From: Anabas testudineus
Lineage: Eukaryota; Chordata; Actinopteri; Anabantiformes; Anabantidae
DNA length: 64,000 nucleotides
Reading direction: 5' to 3'
Assembly (NCBI RefSeq): GCF_900324465.2
Contig: NC_046625.1
Location: forward strand, 13,928,019 to 13,992,018
Shown here: in pieces, positions 44,101 through 55,776 of the stretch
Position numbering within the stretch: the first letter of the stretch is position 1
How the letters are laid out: each line of letters begins with the position of its first letter
Notes under the pieces: generated by a model
Told to the model about the DNA's origin: nothing
Databases searched by the model: none
What the model saw: the letters and a program-made list of their open reading frames with translations, nothing else
Program-made: the position numbers and the translations under genes

Positions 44101-47100
44101 TTGCCCATTTATTCCTCTGGACGCACTTACACAAACTCCAAATGAATCTGAAACTAATCCTAAAGAGGAGGTTAATTCACAGATTCAAACTATAAGTCTA
44201 GATCGGGTCCAGTGTGTGATTGATGGAGCACCACTACAAGTAATACAGGAAAGGACTGAACAAGAGTCACTAGAGACATTACTGGTAGATAGCAAAGGGA
44301 CTCGTGTGCAGGTGGAGAACCTGTCTGAGGGAGAAAACACATCTGCAAAAGAAGACATTCCATTACAAGCCGCTACCAAAGAGGTGTCAAAGATCTCAGA
44401 AATACCAGTAAATGTAATGTCAGCTCAAGAACTGGTAAAAGTGCGTAAAAGAAAGCCAGCCAGGGCATTTCTCTTTCAAGGATATATGCAAGAATTGGTT
44501 GGATCTTTATACAAAGATGATTTACACATTGATTCCAAACCTGCTAAACGCCAGAGAACCAGAAAGTCTCATCTAGTTGTTAAATTTGGTCCACAAAGCA
44601 AAGAGAAGAAAAACAAAAAACAGAAAAAGCCATCACATCAGCATCAGCCAACACTGAGAGAGGAGATAAAAACAAATATATCTCGGAAAAACATAGCATC
44701 ACAGAAGAAGGGAAGAAAGGGGAAAACGGATAAGAATGGGGGACTATTGGTATCTACAGCGGAAAAAATATCATCTTCATTAACCCAGGTTCCACAGATG
44801 CAACATATGAAAGAAGACACAAGGAAAAATAAAATAAAAAAGCAAAAAGAAGAAGCTGGGGGGAATATGACGCACATAAGTGAACATAAAACTGTAGCTT
44901 CACCTGTATTTAAAAAGAAAAAACAAAAAGCAAGAATATTGCGAAAAAATTCGTCCACGACTGCAAAGGATGTTAAGAGAAAGAAAAATCTGGCCAAAGA
45001 GGAGAAAGGGAACTCTAAGGCGGGTGCAGTTTCAGCAGACATACCTGGTCCGTGCATAATGCAAGAGTCCCTGCTTTTACTCAAAGGTCACAAGCAGCCA
45101 CAGCTGAAAGTTTATAAGTTGGATCCTTCAAAGGCATCAGCCCAGACACAGGAGGCTTCCCCTCATGACCATAAACACCCAATAAGTGAGTCTACAAATA
45201 ATTTAACAGCAGAAGGTAAGAAAAAAGGTGGAAGGCCCAAAAAGAACCAGAAAGCTCTTTCACTGTTGTCTTCACTACAGGTTTCCCATCAACAACCTGA
45301 GACACTACCTACCAAGCCCAAGGCGACCAGAAAACGTAAATCCTCCCTGAAAGTGGAAACTGAAGGAGTGATAACTTCTCATTCCAAACGTGCCTTAGAG
45401 TGTAAGGACTGTGGGGAGAGATTTAGCGAAGTCTCGTCCTTACAGAAGCACAAAGCGATGGTGCATATTGTAGAGAGTCCCGGTCTCACTTACACCAATG
45501 GGAACATCTTTGAAGGCGTGTCCAGATTGGACCTTTATCATTTTCCAAAACAGCATGATAAGGCTGTTGGGGTGATGAGTACTGCTACAGGCTGGGATAC
45601 TGAACCAGAGATGGGAGAGATGGCATTAGAAGACAAGGAGCGAACTGTTTCTTTTCCAGCTTTGATTCCATCTCCATCTTTACCCGTTCCTCCTCCAGAT
45701 CTTGACATGACTACCGTTGGAGATAAGAGTGGAAGTAAATCGGTGGCAAATGATCAATCTCATACCTCTTCAGAAGTTCACCCACCTTCTGAAGCACTGA
45801 AAAATAATGAGGTCTCTGCAAATTTCATATCTGACTGTGCTTTAAGCACCTCTACTCAGATAGAGAGTTTGGAAACAGGAGAGCATTGGGCATCACAGGA
45901 AGCCAAGCAAGAAGAAGGTACCTCAAAGCATCTCAGCTCAGAATCTGAAGTCCCGCCTACCACGGATGAAGATATAAAGGAGGATTTACTTCTTGAGGTT
46001 GATGTAGTCACTGTAGGTGAACAAAATGAAAGAGAGGATACAACTTCTCCTCAAGAAAGTATTCCCCAAAATGAGTCAAAGGAAGCCTGTCAGTCTGAGG
46101 GTGGGAGCACTGAAACACCTGAAGTACCTGGACAAGTTGATGAAACAACTGAAAAAAGTCTGGCTTTGCAGACGGTGTCATGCGCCACACATCAAATAGA
46201 TATCAAGGAAGAAGAAGAGGAACAAATGCTAGTCCAGAGGAAAAAAGAAGCATTCCTTGTTACAGTCCCTTCCCCTCAAGGGACTGTAACAAGGAATGCT
46301 GCACAGGGCAAGAGACAAGGAACAGGTCAACTAAAAAGGGGTGTAATATCAAAACAAGTTTTAGATGGAGATACCGTCACAGAAACAGAATCAGAAAAAG
46401 AGCAGGATGAATGTCAGGTAGTTTACGAAAAACATCCTGTCACCTCTGATTCAGAAATTCATGCTGAAAGTGAGACCAGCAAAAATACTTCACAGCCAGA
46501 GACCAGTCCTGATGCAGAGGCTACCAAACCTGCCACTCCTGCCGCATGTTTGCTATCCATGCCCTCTACATTAGAGGAGTCGGCTGAAGAGCAAGTCGTG
46601 TTTGAATTGGAGTCTGTTACCACTAGTGTTGAGGAAGTCATGAATGAAAGAGGACTGCAGGGAGGAGAGGAACACGACAGGGACACTGACCAGTCCCCAG
46701 GCATCATACTGGAGAAGTTCCTCACCTCTAGGCAAAGTGCAGCAGCTGACAAAGAGCCCTGTGTGATGACCACAAGGACCAATGGAAGACAGGTAAAATG
46801 CTAATTGACCAAAACGTGGCTTATATTTATAATAAATAACAAATTCAGTTATTGCAATCTTACAACATTTGTTTTCATTCCAGGATTTGGACAGCGTAGC
46901 TGAGAATGAAGCCCCTTTGAGCCAAGAGATTAAAGTAGAAGAAAATATCCCAGATTCACCTCTAGTGGCACCCGCATGTCAAAATAGACAGAGTGCAAGT
47001 GTGCAGCCGCAGCATCATCGTGATATAAGGACTGTTCTGGTGAAAGAGGAGAATAGTCTCTTGCTGAATGAAACCCAGGCCTCACACGGTACCAGACACA

Positions 47101-49758
47101 TCAGATGGAACGTGGAGCCAGTGAACAATGAAAACAGCACCACTCCATGTAAGTGGTGTCAACCTGTACAAAAAAGAAATCAAATAAGCATATTTATATA
47201 ATAATAATGGAATTCAAGTCGTTATTTCTTTGATATATTTGATTATGACTTAATAAATAAGCTTATGTGGTAACAATTTCACCATGTGCAGTCTTTTCAC
47301 AGATGTACGGATTATGTTTTTGCATTTTCAGTTATGGAGAGTGCGGAGACAACTAGGGACGGTTGCATCACCCCTGAGTTCAACACCAACCAGTGTATCT
47401 TCTACCCAGTGAAGGAGGAGGAGAGGGAGGTTGTACTGGGAGCTGTTCAGACCAGCAGGGGGAGTTTAAACCCGGAGGGGTCCAGCGATGCCCATCAGAC
47501 AGAACATCAAACAGTAGATAGTTCTTTACGTGAGTTTTTGCTTTTTATAGTCATGTTCTCAGTGCTGCAACATGTTTTGTGAACCTCTATTTTAATGATA
47601 AATATGTTAACAACAGATGAAGAAAGCCATGCCAAGCAAGACTACCAGGAATCAAGAGTGAGGGCGCTGTTGTCAGAACCAGGGGTCTGTGACTTTACAG
47701 ACGTACAAGGTTTGTTTTCTATTTTGACCAGTAAATAGAACAATTCATTGACACCTCTTAGCTGTTAGGTCACTCTTTAAAACAACTCATCTTTCAGCAG
47801 AGTCAGATGCTGAGCAGCTCCACCCACCAGACCTCAGGGACTTTCTCCTGCAGAGTTCTGATGAAGAGGACATGGGTGGTTTTGAACTGTCTGATCCTCA
47901 TGTTGACTCAGAGGCAGAAGTAATGGCGTGTTTCTACAAGAACCAAACCATCAGCACGCAACAGCTGGACCAGTCGTTACAAAAGTAAAGTAAACCTTCA
48001 TAGAACACTAATAAAACATTCAACATTGAATGCTTCATTTTCCTTTTTTCAAGTATTTTATTGAAATTGTTGTCAGGCTGCAACTTTTCTTAAAAAACCA
48101 ATGATTAAAATCATGTTAATTGTTTTTCTCCAGTATGTGGTGCTCACTCATTTGCTCATAATGTTTCTTTATTTCCCTTAGTTTGCCAACTTCAACCAGC
48201 CAACTCCATGGCAGGACTAGAGAGCCCATTGACTATTTCTCCAAATATTTTGGTTGGGAGAGCTGGGTAGAAATTGCAAATTGCACAAATAAACTTTCCA
48301 ACATTACTAACTCTGTCACAGCCAGAGAGGTTGCACAGTTCGTTGGGATCCACATTGCAATGGGAACTCTGAAGGTTTGTGTTCCTGTTTGCTTAATTTC
48401 TTACATGCTTTTTTTGCTCACTTAATGAGATGCAAAACAATTCAATGTTTGTTTTCTTGCTGTTTGTACAGTTTCCCAGTCTGAGGCTCTACTGGGAGGA
48501 CTTGACTAAAGTGCCCTTGATTGCTGAGGCCATGCCCCTCTCTCGTTTCCTTGAGTTGTCTCGCATGTTGAAGCTTGCTTCACCCGCAAAGGATCTGGCC
48601 AGCAGTAATGTTGGGGAAGGAAGACACAGTAGTGACTTTCAAAATATGCAGCAAGGTAAAACGGTACTAAGCACTGCAAGTGTAATTCCTCAGCACAGTG
48701 ATGAGATGAGGCAAGGGGACATACCAAATGACTTGAGCTGTTCAAAAATACAGACAGATCCTCTGTGGAAGGTGCAGCCATTACTGTGCCGTTTCAAAGC
48801 AGGGTGCCAGTCACTGAAGAGAGAGGATGATTATGCAGTCGACCAATATCCACTTCCTTTGACTGGGAAGGTGTGCAGTAACAAGCCATCTCTCTACTGC
48901 ACTACATTAATTGGATTTGGCGGCTTCCTCTTACACGTGGATCTCAAATTGGATCGCTCAGACAAAGAAGATGCTGTAGAAAAAATGGCCCCAAAAGGTA
49001 GCATGGTGTTTCTTTGCAAACAGGAACTCTCCACCCCTGCAATGCTAGAACGTCTATTAGTTGCTGGTGTTCATGGTGCAGGCAGGGTGGGAGGAGCACG
49101 AGGACAGATTGGGGATGAGTTTGTGAGCTCAGATGGGAAGCTGATGTTACGTAGGTCACACTGTGGATTCATACTTTCCACTGCAGGAAATGGCCAGAGG
49201 AACATGAGCTCTCTCATTGACAACTTTGAGAAGGCCCAAATGTTGGCTCGTCTCAACAGAGATTTGCTAAATCTTTACTCTATTCCCCTCACTGCATCAG
49301 CACCAGCCTGCTGGCCTCAAGCGGTGCTGTGGTACCTAACAGATCTGGCTTTGGTCAACTCCTGGCTCCTGTACCGAGAGGAACACAGGGCAGCGTCTGC
49401 ACCTTTGACTCTCATGACCTTTAGATTGGAGGTGTCCAAGGCTTTGATTCTCTCCAGCGGTTCAGACACCCAGGACTCGGTTCCTCCTCATCCCCCTACA
49501 GAGACGCATACAACAAATGAAACCCCCAGTCCCACTCTGGTAGAGGAATGTCCTCTGCCAGATGCAGCTACGCGGTACGATGGTTCAGGCCACTGGCCAG
49601 AGCAGCTTGCAGAGGGAGAGGGGGGTAGGTGTCGTTTTGGGGACTGTCAGAGAACATCTCGAGTGCTATGCCTTAAGTGCTGTGTCTTTCTTTGTATCTC
49701 ACGCAACCACAACTGCTTTTTGAATTTCCATAATCAAGAGAATTTGGGAAAAGGGTAA
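41175..49758 (+). CDS. C2H2 zinc-finger / piggyBac-derived transposase fusion protein (predicted 2300 aa)
   Basis: Nine coding exons read in one frame (6903 nt): 41175-41664, 42402-42914, 43116-46792, 46884-47148, 47332-47529, 47617-47709, 47798-47984, 48182-48374, 48472-49758, all with GT-AG borders and matching phases. Residues about 165-335 carry five to six C2H2 fingers. A lone finger lies at 43129-43205 and another at 45400-45462. A large Glu/Thr/Ser-rich region follows, with an AT-hook-like GGRPKK near 45225. The last three exons encode a piggyBac transposase-like domain: EPIDYFSKYFGW, SLRLYWED, PLSRFLELSRML, DPLWKVQPLL, LNRDLLNLYSIPL, DLALVNSWLLYRE and a C-terminal Cys/His-rich domain (CRFGDC, CLKCC, CFLNFH). 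Of the DDD catalytic residues only the first is recognisable (VDQ at 48841); the others align with non-acidic residues. It is therefore probably a domesticated, non-cutting DNA-binding protein. Poly(A) signal 50161-50166. Confidence 0.85.
41665..42401 (+). other. Intron 1 (coding) of the ZF-piggyBac gene
   Basis: Phase-1 intron of 737 bp. Bases 41925-41985 (TCAAGATTCAAAACACTTTA, CACAGGGAAATTGTTTTGC) resemble a common dispersed fish repeat; class uncertain. Confidence 0.6.
46249..46300. repeat. Perfect inverted repeat (23-bp arms, 6-nt loop) inside a coding exon
   Basis: Bases 46249-46271 are the exact reverse complement of 46278-46300, with loop CCCCTC between. It lies in the largest exon of the ZF-piggyBac gene and encodes part of EAFLVTVPSPQGTVTRNAA in frame. 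Confidence 0.97.
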
Positions 49759-51836
49759 TCTTTATCAGATTACTTTCTGATTTAGCATGTATCTGTGTTC
49801 TTGGTGTAAACAAACCCAAATAATCAAAAATAGTATTATCTCCTCTGCTCCGACAGCCCATCCATGGTGCCTTTCATTGGCTGTGTCATTCTTTGGTAGG
49901 ACTTTTTTGATGCAGTATAAAAAAAATAATAATTCTTTGTGATGTGGCTTAGTATGTCATTGAGGAAAGAAATGTAAAAATATATATTCATTCAAAATAT
50001 ATTCATAGCCATTCAGTGTGTTGCAAAAGATGTGGAAACTATGGTTTTAACATTGCAGCTACCATGCTGTTTTTTTACTATTTATTTAACTTTACATACC
50101 GTGATGAGCTTCCTTTTGGTTTTACGAAATTAAACTTAACTTATTTGAATTTCAGAAAACAATAAAAGACACCCATGAAATACATTTAATTATGTTTTTT
50201 TTAATGATCTCCGGTATTGGCATTAAGATGGTTCTGTTTTATTAAAGAGCCCATTATTCCATGACAGCGTCCCAGTGTGCATGCACCATAAAAAAACCCT
50301 TACATTACAGCATTTAAATGAAATGCAGCCATTGTTAATTTTATGTACATTTCAAAATTGACACAATTGATTTGATTTATTCATCCCACTATGACCATAT
50401 TCCCATATATACAGTAATTACAGAGACAAACACAAGGCTATCCAGATGTGTATGGAATGAGTTAAGAAGTTTCGTTTGTACAGTGGGCTCTAATGTACCT
50501 TTAGCTTTACTAAAGTATTTCTACATATAATAATATGTAATATTTATTTGTGCATAAACAATCCGAGTACAGTGAATGAAAATTACACCAAGTACTTTAG
50601 GTCACGTGACAGATGCAGCATAGAATCGGAGTGAATAGATCGGGACGTTGGGTCAAATCCGTGCTCTTAAAGGTATTGCTGCATGTTGTGTATTTTAACA
50701 TATTTTATTAGATTAGTATTTTAAAAGGTGTATTACCATTTTGAAGATATAATCTGTTGTTAATTCCAACGCTGTGCAACCGGTGTATTCATACGCTTCT
50801 ATGAAAGCCAAGCGTAGGTTTCTTCCTGCAGCGGACTACAATGCAAAGTGCCGATTTGTTTCAGCGACAGATCAACATGGCTGATTTACATTTTATTTTT
50901 GAACAGATGTGTGAAGAGTTGTCGTTTTATAAAATAGTATCGCAGGCTCCTCGGCAGCCATCTTAGTTGTACCTAACGCTACCAGGAAGTGTCCGATCTA
51001 TGCGTTGTACTTCTCTGGGGTCAACTCTCTCAGTCAAAACCTTCAAAGAGCGGTTAACGTTAGAGGTAACGTAAACGTCTACTCAGCTTTACATTTGTTA
51101 TTTTAGAAAGGTTTGAGACAACTATGTGTGAATAGACGTCCACGATGTAACTGTGGCAAATACAGACACGGGCCAAACAATGGTTTAAAACTTGTATGTG
51201 TGTATAGTCAGAAAAAGTCTTCGATCCTCTTTGAATGGCAGCCAGTGTTGTTAGCGCTAACGAGCTAACCACTAGCAAGCTAGCCCGCTCGATAGCTCAT
51301 TAGCCTGTTACTCTACAATTCCTGTTAGCTACGTGCGCAGGCATTAAACCAAAGCTGTTATCTGTCGCATACAGGGCCCGCGTTTAACAGCTAGGCACAC
51401 TGAAACACTTTAACCATCTAATTTAAACCAGAATGCTCGTAAGCTTGAATGCAGCTAGCTAGCTAGCTTAGCTTGCGGCCTTAAAGGCAGTAACGCTAAC
51501 GTTAGCCAAGATGAGCCGAAACTTGAGCGACTCCCGTGGGGGAATAGTTTAACAACCGTAAAGCTGGATGCGTGGTGAATTCTGCAAAACATTGCTGTAG
51601 AGTTACTTTTTTGTTGAACCAAACCGACAACGTATTCGTATATATAAAACATCAATCTAAATATTAATGCAATAGTCGATACCGTCGGGTAACGTTAATG
51701 ACAGTGTTCCCGCTGTAAAGCCAAACTCTTGTTATTTCCACGTGATGGGTAACTTTCTGTCATTTTGTCATATCTTCTGTCTTGACTTTAATTAAATCCA
51801 GGAAGAAAACTGTTGCGCCTGTTGAGATCAACCAGG
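49759..51836. other. Gene-free stretch and promoter region of the next ZF gene
   Basis: AATAAA at 50161-50166 ends the fusion gene. From 50600 the sequence turns promoter-like, with a GTCACGTGAC palindrome (50601-50610), a CAACATGGCTG YY1-like motif near 50875, and an ETS-like CAGGAAGTG near 50985. A non-coding first exon is likely around 50.9-51.1 kb. No other gene is seen. Confidence 0.55.
50601..50610. promoter_or_regulatory. E-box palindrome GTCACGTGAC
   Basis: A 10-bp perfect palindrome of the USF/TFE-type E-box, upstream of the 51.8 kb ZF gene. Function is inferred only. Confidence 0.45.
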
Positions 51837-53658
51837 ATGGATTCGGAGATTTTGAATATAGAGGACATAGTGATGGGACGGGGATTGCCAGACCCGCCTC
51901 CAGAGAAGCCTCCTGAAAAGCCAGCGGAACCACGCAAACCCATTACTTTGAATGGACCTCCACCCCATGTTCAGTCCTGTAAGATCGGTCACAACCTTTA
52001 TACGGTTTACTGAAAACAGTTGAACTATAAACCCTGCCTTTATGTGAGCCATCTCATCCTCTCCTGTTCTTACAGACCAGCATGAAAATCTGCAGTGCTT
52101 CCAGTGCTTCATTACGTTCTGCAGTGCCAAAGCCAAGGAAAGGCACATGAAGAAGAGCCACCGAGAAGAGTACAAGCAGCAGCTTCAGCAGGTAAGCTTC
52201 ACAGTATCGGTTAATGCCATTCACTATCTTTTCCCCTCTTTAAAGTTAATTGAATCGCCATACAGTTGCAACAACTTTAAGGGTCGAAGAAGCCAAATAA
52301 CTTGCAATGTTCATATAATTGTGTTTGATTAACCAGTTTGTAAAACCGGGGAAACTCAACGTTGGGTTATTTCATGAAAATTTGTGATTTTACATACACC
52401 ATATACATATCATATATTGTTTGTGTGTTGTCAATGAACAAAGACAAGCTCTTAAGCTTCTCCATTAATTGTTTGACTCCTTTTTTTTGTTTCTTCACAG
52501 GGAAACACATTGTTCACATGCTACGTGTGTGACCGCACATTTCTGTCATCTGAGGAACTGACACAGCATCAGCCAACACACAGCAAGGACGACAAGCCCT
52601 TCAAATGTATTCACTGCAAGGAGAGTTTTAAAACATTCTCTGAAGTGAGTATGTTATTGTGTGGTTGTTTTTCAGTTGCTTGAAAACAATTGTCAATGGC
52701 AGTACACAGGCAAGTTATATGCTAAAAACCCTAGCAAACCATGTTTCTAGTTTTAAATATAGATCTTCTAGTTTTTACTTAATGTTTGTTTGACTTTTAT
52801 ATCTCACCCTTGCAGCTCACATCCCACAGAAGACAGGTGTGTCCAGAGAAACAGCTCGTATGTAAAGATTGCAACGAAACCTTTCGGAGTGCTGGACTGC
52901 TGCGTGCTCATCGCCTGGCCCAGCATCCCCGCCCAGATGTTGAGACTGCAGAACAGCCAGAGGACCCAACAAAAACTCATCGCTGTAAGAAGTGTGGTCA
53001 AGGCTTTGAAACAGAGTCCGAGCTGGTAGTGCACCAGGAGAAGTACCCTGAAGGTCAGCAGTGCAATGGCAGTGCTCCACCTGTCAAAAAACGTGGGCGG
53101 CCTTCCAAAACTGAAGATCCAGCAGGTACTGAAAAAAAGGGAAAGCGGAAAAAGAAGGATGAGGTAGAAGCATCTGAGGAGGCAGAAAAGGTGAGCAGCA
53201 CAGAGTCTGCAGCAACCCCTGTGGAGGAAAAAGGAAAAGCAGGTGGAGCAAAGCGAGGCCGTCCTTCTAAAGCAGCAGCAAAATCAGAAATGGAAGATAA
53301 GAAGACATCTGATGAGGACAGCCAAGCTTCAGCAAAGGAGAAGAAACCCAAAGCAGCAGACCCTACCCAGGGCCGTCAACACCCATGTCCTGAATGTGAC
53401 CTCGCGTTCCCCAGCTTGATTCAGCTCCGTGCTCATAAGAAGGAGAAACATGCCCCGCGTAAAGCCCATCCCTGTGACGAATGTGAAGAGAGCTTTGCCC
53501 GTCCTGAGCAGCTGGACGCCCACATGTCACGGGCTCACGCTGTTGGGCGCTTCGCATGTTCAACCTGCGGGAAGAGCTTTGGCCGCGAGCGCACCTTGAA
53601 AGCTCACCAGAAAAGCCACCCGGAGGAAAAGCCTGAAAACCCTAGTTCAAAGAGATAA
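51837..53658 (+). CDS. C2H2 zinc-finger protein with two AT-hooks (414 aa)
   Basis: Coding exons 51837-51978, 52076-52191, 52501-52644, 52816-53658 (1245 nt, frame continuous). The start is the ATG of MDSEILNIEDIVMG. Residues 1-47 are Pro-rich. Eight C2H2 fingers follow: LQCFQCFITF, FTCYVCDRTF, FKCIHCKESF, LVCKDCNETF, HRCKKCGQGF, then after a basic linker HPCPECDLAF, HPCDECEESF and FACSTCGKSF. The linker has two AT-hook cores, KRGRPSK (about 53090 and 53252), in a Lys/Glu-rich stretch. The first two fingers and their spacing (KERHMKKSHREEY, then CYVCDR) closely match the 41.2 kb gene, so the two are tandem paralogues, one with and one without the piggyBac part. Nuclear, minor-groove plus finger DNA binding is inferred. 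Poly(A) signal 54561-54566. Confidence 0.92.
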
Positions 53659-54775
53659 TTTAGACACGGGGACATTACAAACAGTGAATGGTTTTTGAAG
53701 ATTTTAGTCAGGAATTGTCTTTTTTTTTTTTTTTTACTGGAGATCTGATCCTCCAGATGATAGTTTGAGATGAGTTTGTAATGGTTTTGAGAATGGTATT
53801 TTAACATATTATGGATTTAAAGTTTGATTATAAGCTGTGGAAATTTTGGACCGACACATCTCCTAAATTCACTAACCAAATGTTGTGAAATTCATCTAAA
53901 ACAGCTTTGTCACAAAACAAAAGGTTATTTGTACAAACAAAACATTTTGATTAACTTTTTAAATATTTAGTTTCAGTTTTTTAAGCCTGAAATGCGTGTG
54001 GTGTGAATTTATGACTTGGTGTCTTGAGTTGCTCAACACACTGTGGTAAACATTTTTTGTTATTTCCTTTTGTTTTTTTTAAATCAGATTGGGTAAGTAC
54101 ATATTTTGAAGCAAATTAGATGCCTAGTAGAGATACTACGTTTGAATGTGTAGACAGTTTGTCAAAAGAAATGTTATGTACAGCTTCTGGTTCATATTGT
54201 GCATTTTTTTACACTTAATACTTTGATTATGTTCCTTTCTAAATTAAGTATCATTGAGGAAGACTTTTAAAATAACATAATTAAGCTCTGCTAAAAATGT
54301 ATCGCTCCAGATTCAATGTGGAGTGTTTGGCAGGTGGGCAGTAATGATCCACTATAATCATGATTTGTCATATGGTAAAGTTTACTCCTTTATTTTTTCA
54401 CGTATTAGAATAATATTCCATGTCTTAGACATGTCTTAAATGGAACTCATGGCTCTTTAATGCATAAGAGCCCCATAAGGAACTGTGTATATCATGTGTT
54501 TATTCACTGATTGGATTGTTTCTTTCCGAATTGCAATGTGTCTGGACACTGCAAAAATGTAATAAAACATGCTATCCCTAGGAGGCTGCCGAAGAAGTAA
54601 CTTGTTTTTTTGTTGCTTTGTTCTCACTTAACAATCAGGCACACAACCTGAATATGGTATTTTGTGTGTGAATTACGTGGTTTTAAAAGGCCTTTAAAAG
54701 TTACCAGTCCTTCAGTTTTAGCTGAAATAATTCAGATGTTAGCTTGTTGCACAATGAGAAGTTCTAAATAATATA
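53659..54775. other. 3' UTR and intergenic stretch before the Tc1 copy
   Basis: T/A-rich 3' UTR of about 0.9 kb ending at AATAAA (54561-54566), then plain intergenic DNA. Confidence 0.7.
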
Positions 54776-55774
54776 CAGTGCATCCAGAAAGTATTCAGTG
54801 CTTACCTTTCTCCACATTTTGTGTTACAGCCTTATTCCAAAATGTATTAAATTCAATATTTTTCACATAGATCACCCACAAATTCAAAGTAAAAAAAGTT
54901 TGAAATCTTTGTAAATGTATTAAAAAGAAGACAAAAATTACATACTTAAATATTCACAGTCTTTGCCACGACACTCTAACTTCAACTCCGGTACATTCTG
55001 TTTCCACTGATCATCTTTGAGAATTTTCCGACAACTTGTTTGGAGTCCACCTGTGGGAAAATCAGTTCATTGGAATTGATTTGGAAAGAAATACACCTGT
55101 CTATATAAGGCCCCACAGTTAACAGTGCATATCAGAGCACAAACCAAGCCATTAACGCCAAAGAACTGTCTGCAGACCTTCAAGACTGGATTGTATTGAG
55201 GCACAGGAAAAATTCTGCAGCATTGAAGTTCCCAATGAGCACAATGGCCTCCAAACCATGAGAAACAAGATTCTCTGGTCTGATAAAACAAAGATTGAAC
55301 TCTTTGGCCTGAATGCCGTGTGTCATGTCTGGAGGAAACCAGGCACCACTCGGCACCTCAGACTTGGGTGGTGGTTCATCTTTCAACAGGAATACGACCC
55401 TAAGCACACAACAAAGATAACAAAGCAGTGGCTACGGGACATCTCTGTAAATGTCCTCGAGTGGCCCAGCCAGAGCCCAGACTTGAACCCGATTGAACAT
55501 CTCTGGAGAGATCTGAATATGACGATGGACGGAGCTGATGGAGCTTGAGAGGTACTGCAAAGAAGAATGGGAGAAACTGCCCAAAAATAGGTGCCAAGCT
55601 TGTACCAATCATACTCAATAATATAATATACTGTTTATTTTTCATAACTTTGCAAAGATTTGGGGTATTGTTTGTAGATGTTGAGGAAAATTATGAATTG
55701 AATCCATTTTGGAATAAGGCTGTGACATAAATGTGGAAAAGGTTAAGCACTGTGAATACTTTTTGGATGCACTG
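54776..55774 (+). mobile_element. Internally deleted Tc1-like DNA transposon (999 bp)
   Basis: Terminal inverted repeats: the left end starts CAGTGCATCCAGAAAGTATT and the right end, inverted, CAGTGCATCCAAAAAGTATT. TA is duplicated on both sides (54774-54775, 55775-55776). The interior keeps familiar Tc1 parts: CTATATAAGGCCCCACAGTT (about 55102) and a frame at 55258-55548 with LWSDKTKIELFG, QQEYDPKHT and WPSQSPDLNPIEHLWRDL. The first catalytic Asp and the Glu of DDE are visible, the second Asp motif is changed (QQEYD for the usual QQDND), and the part between the first two motifs and most of the N-terminal DNA-binding region are missing. The copy is dead. Confidence 0.9.
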
Positions 55775-55776
55775 TA

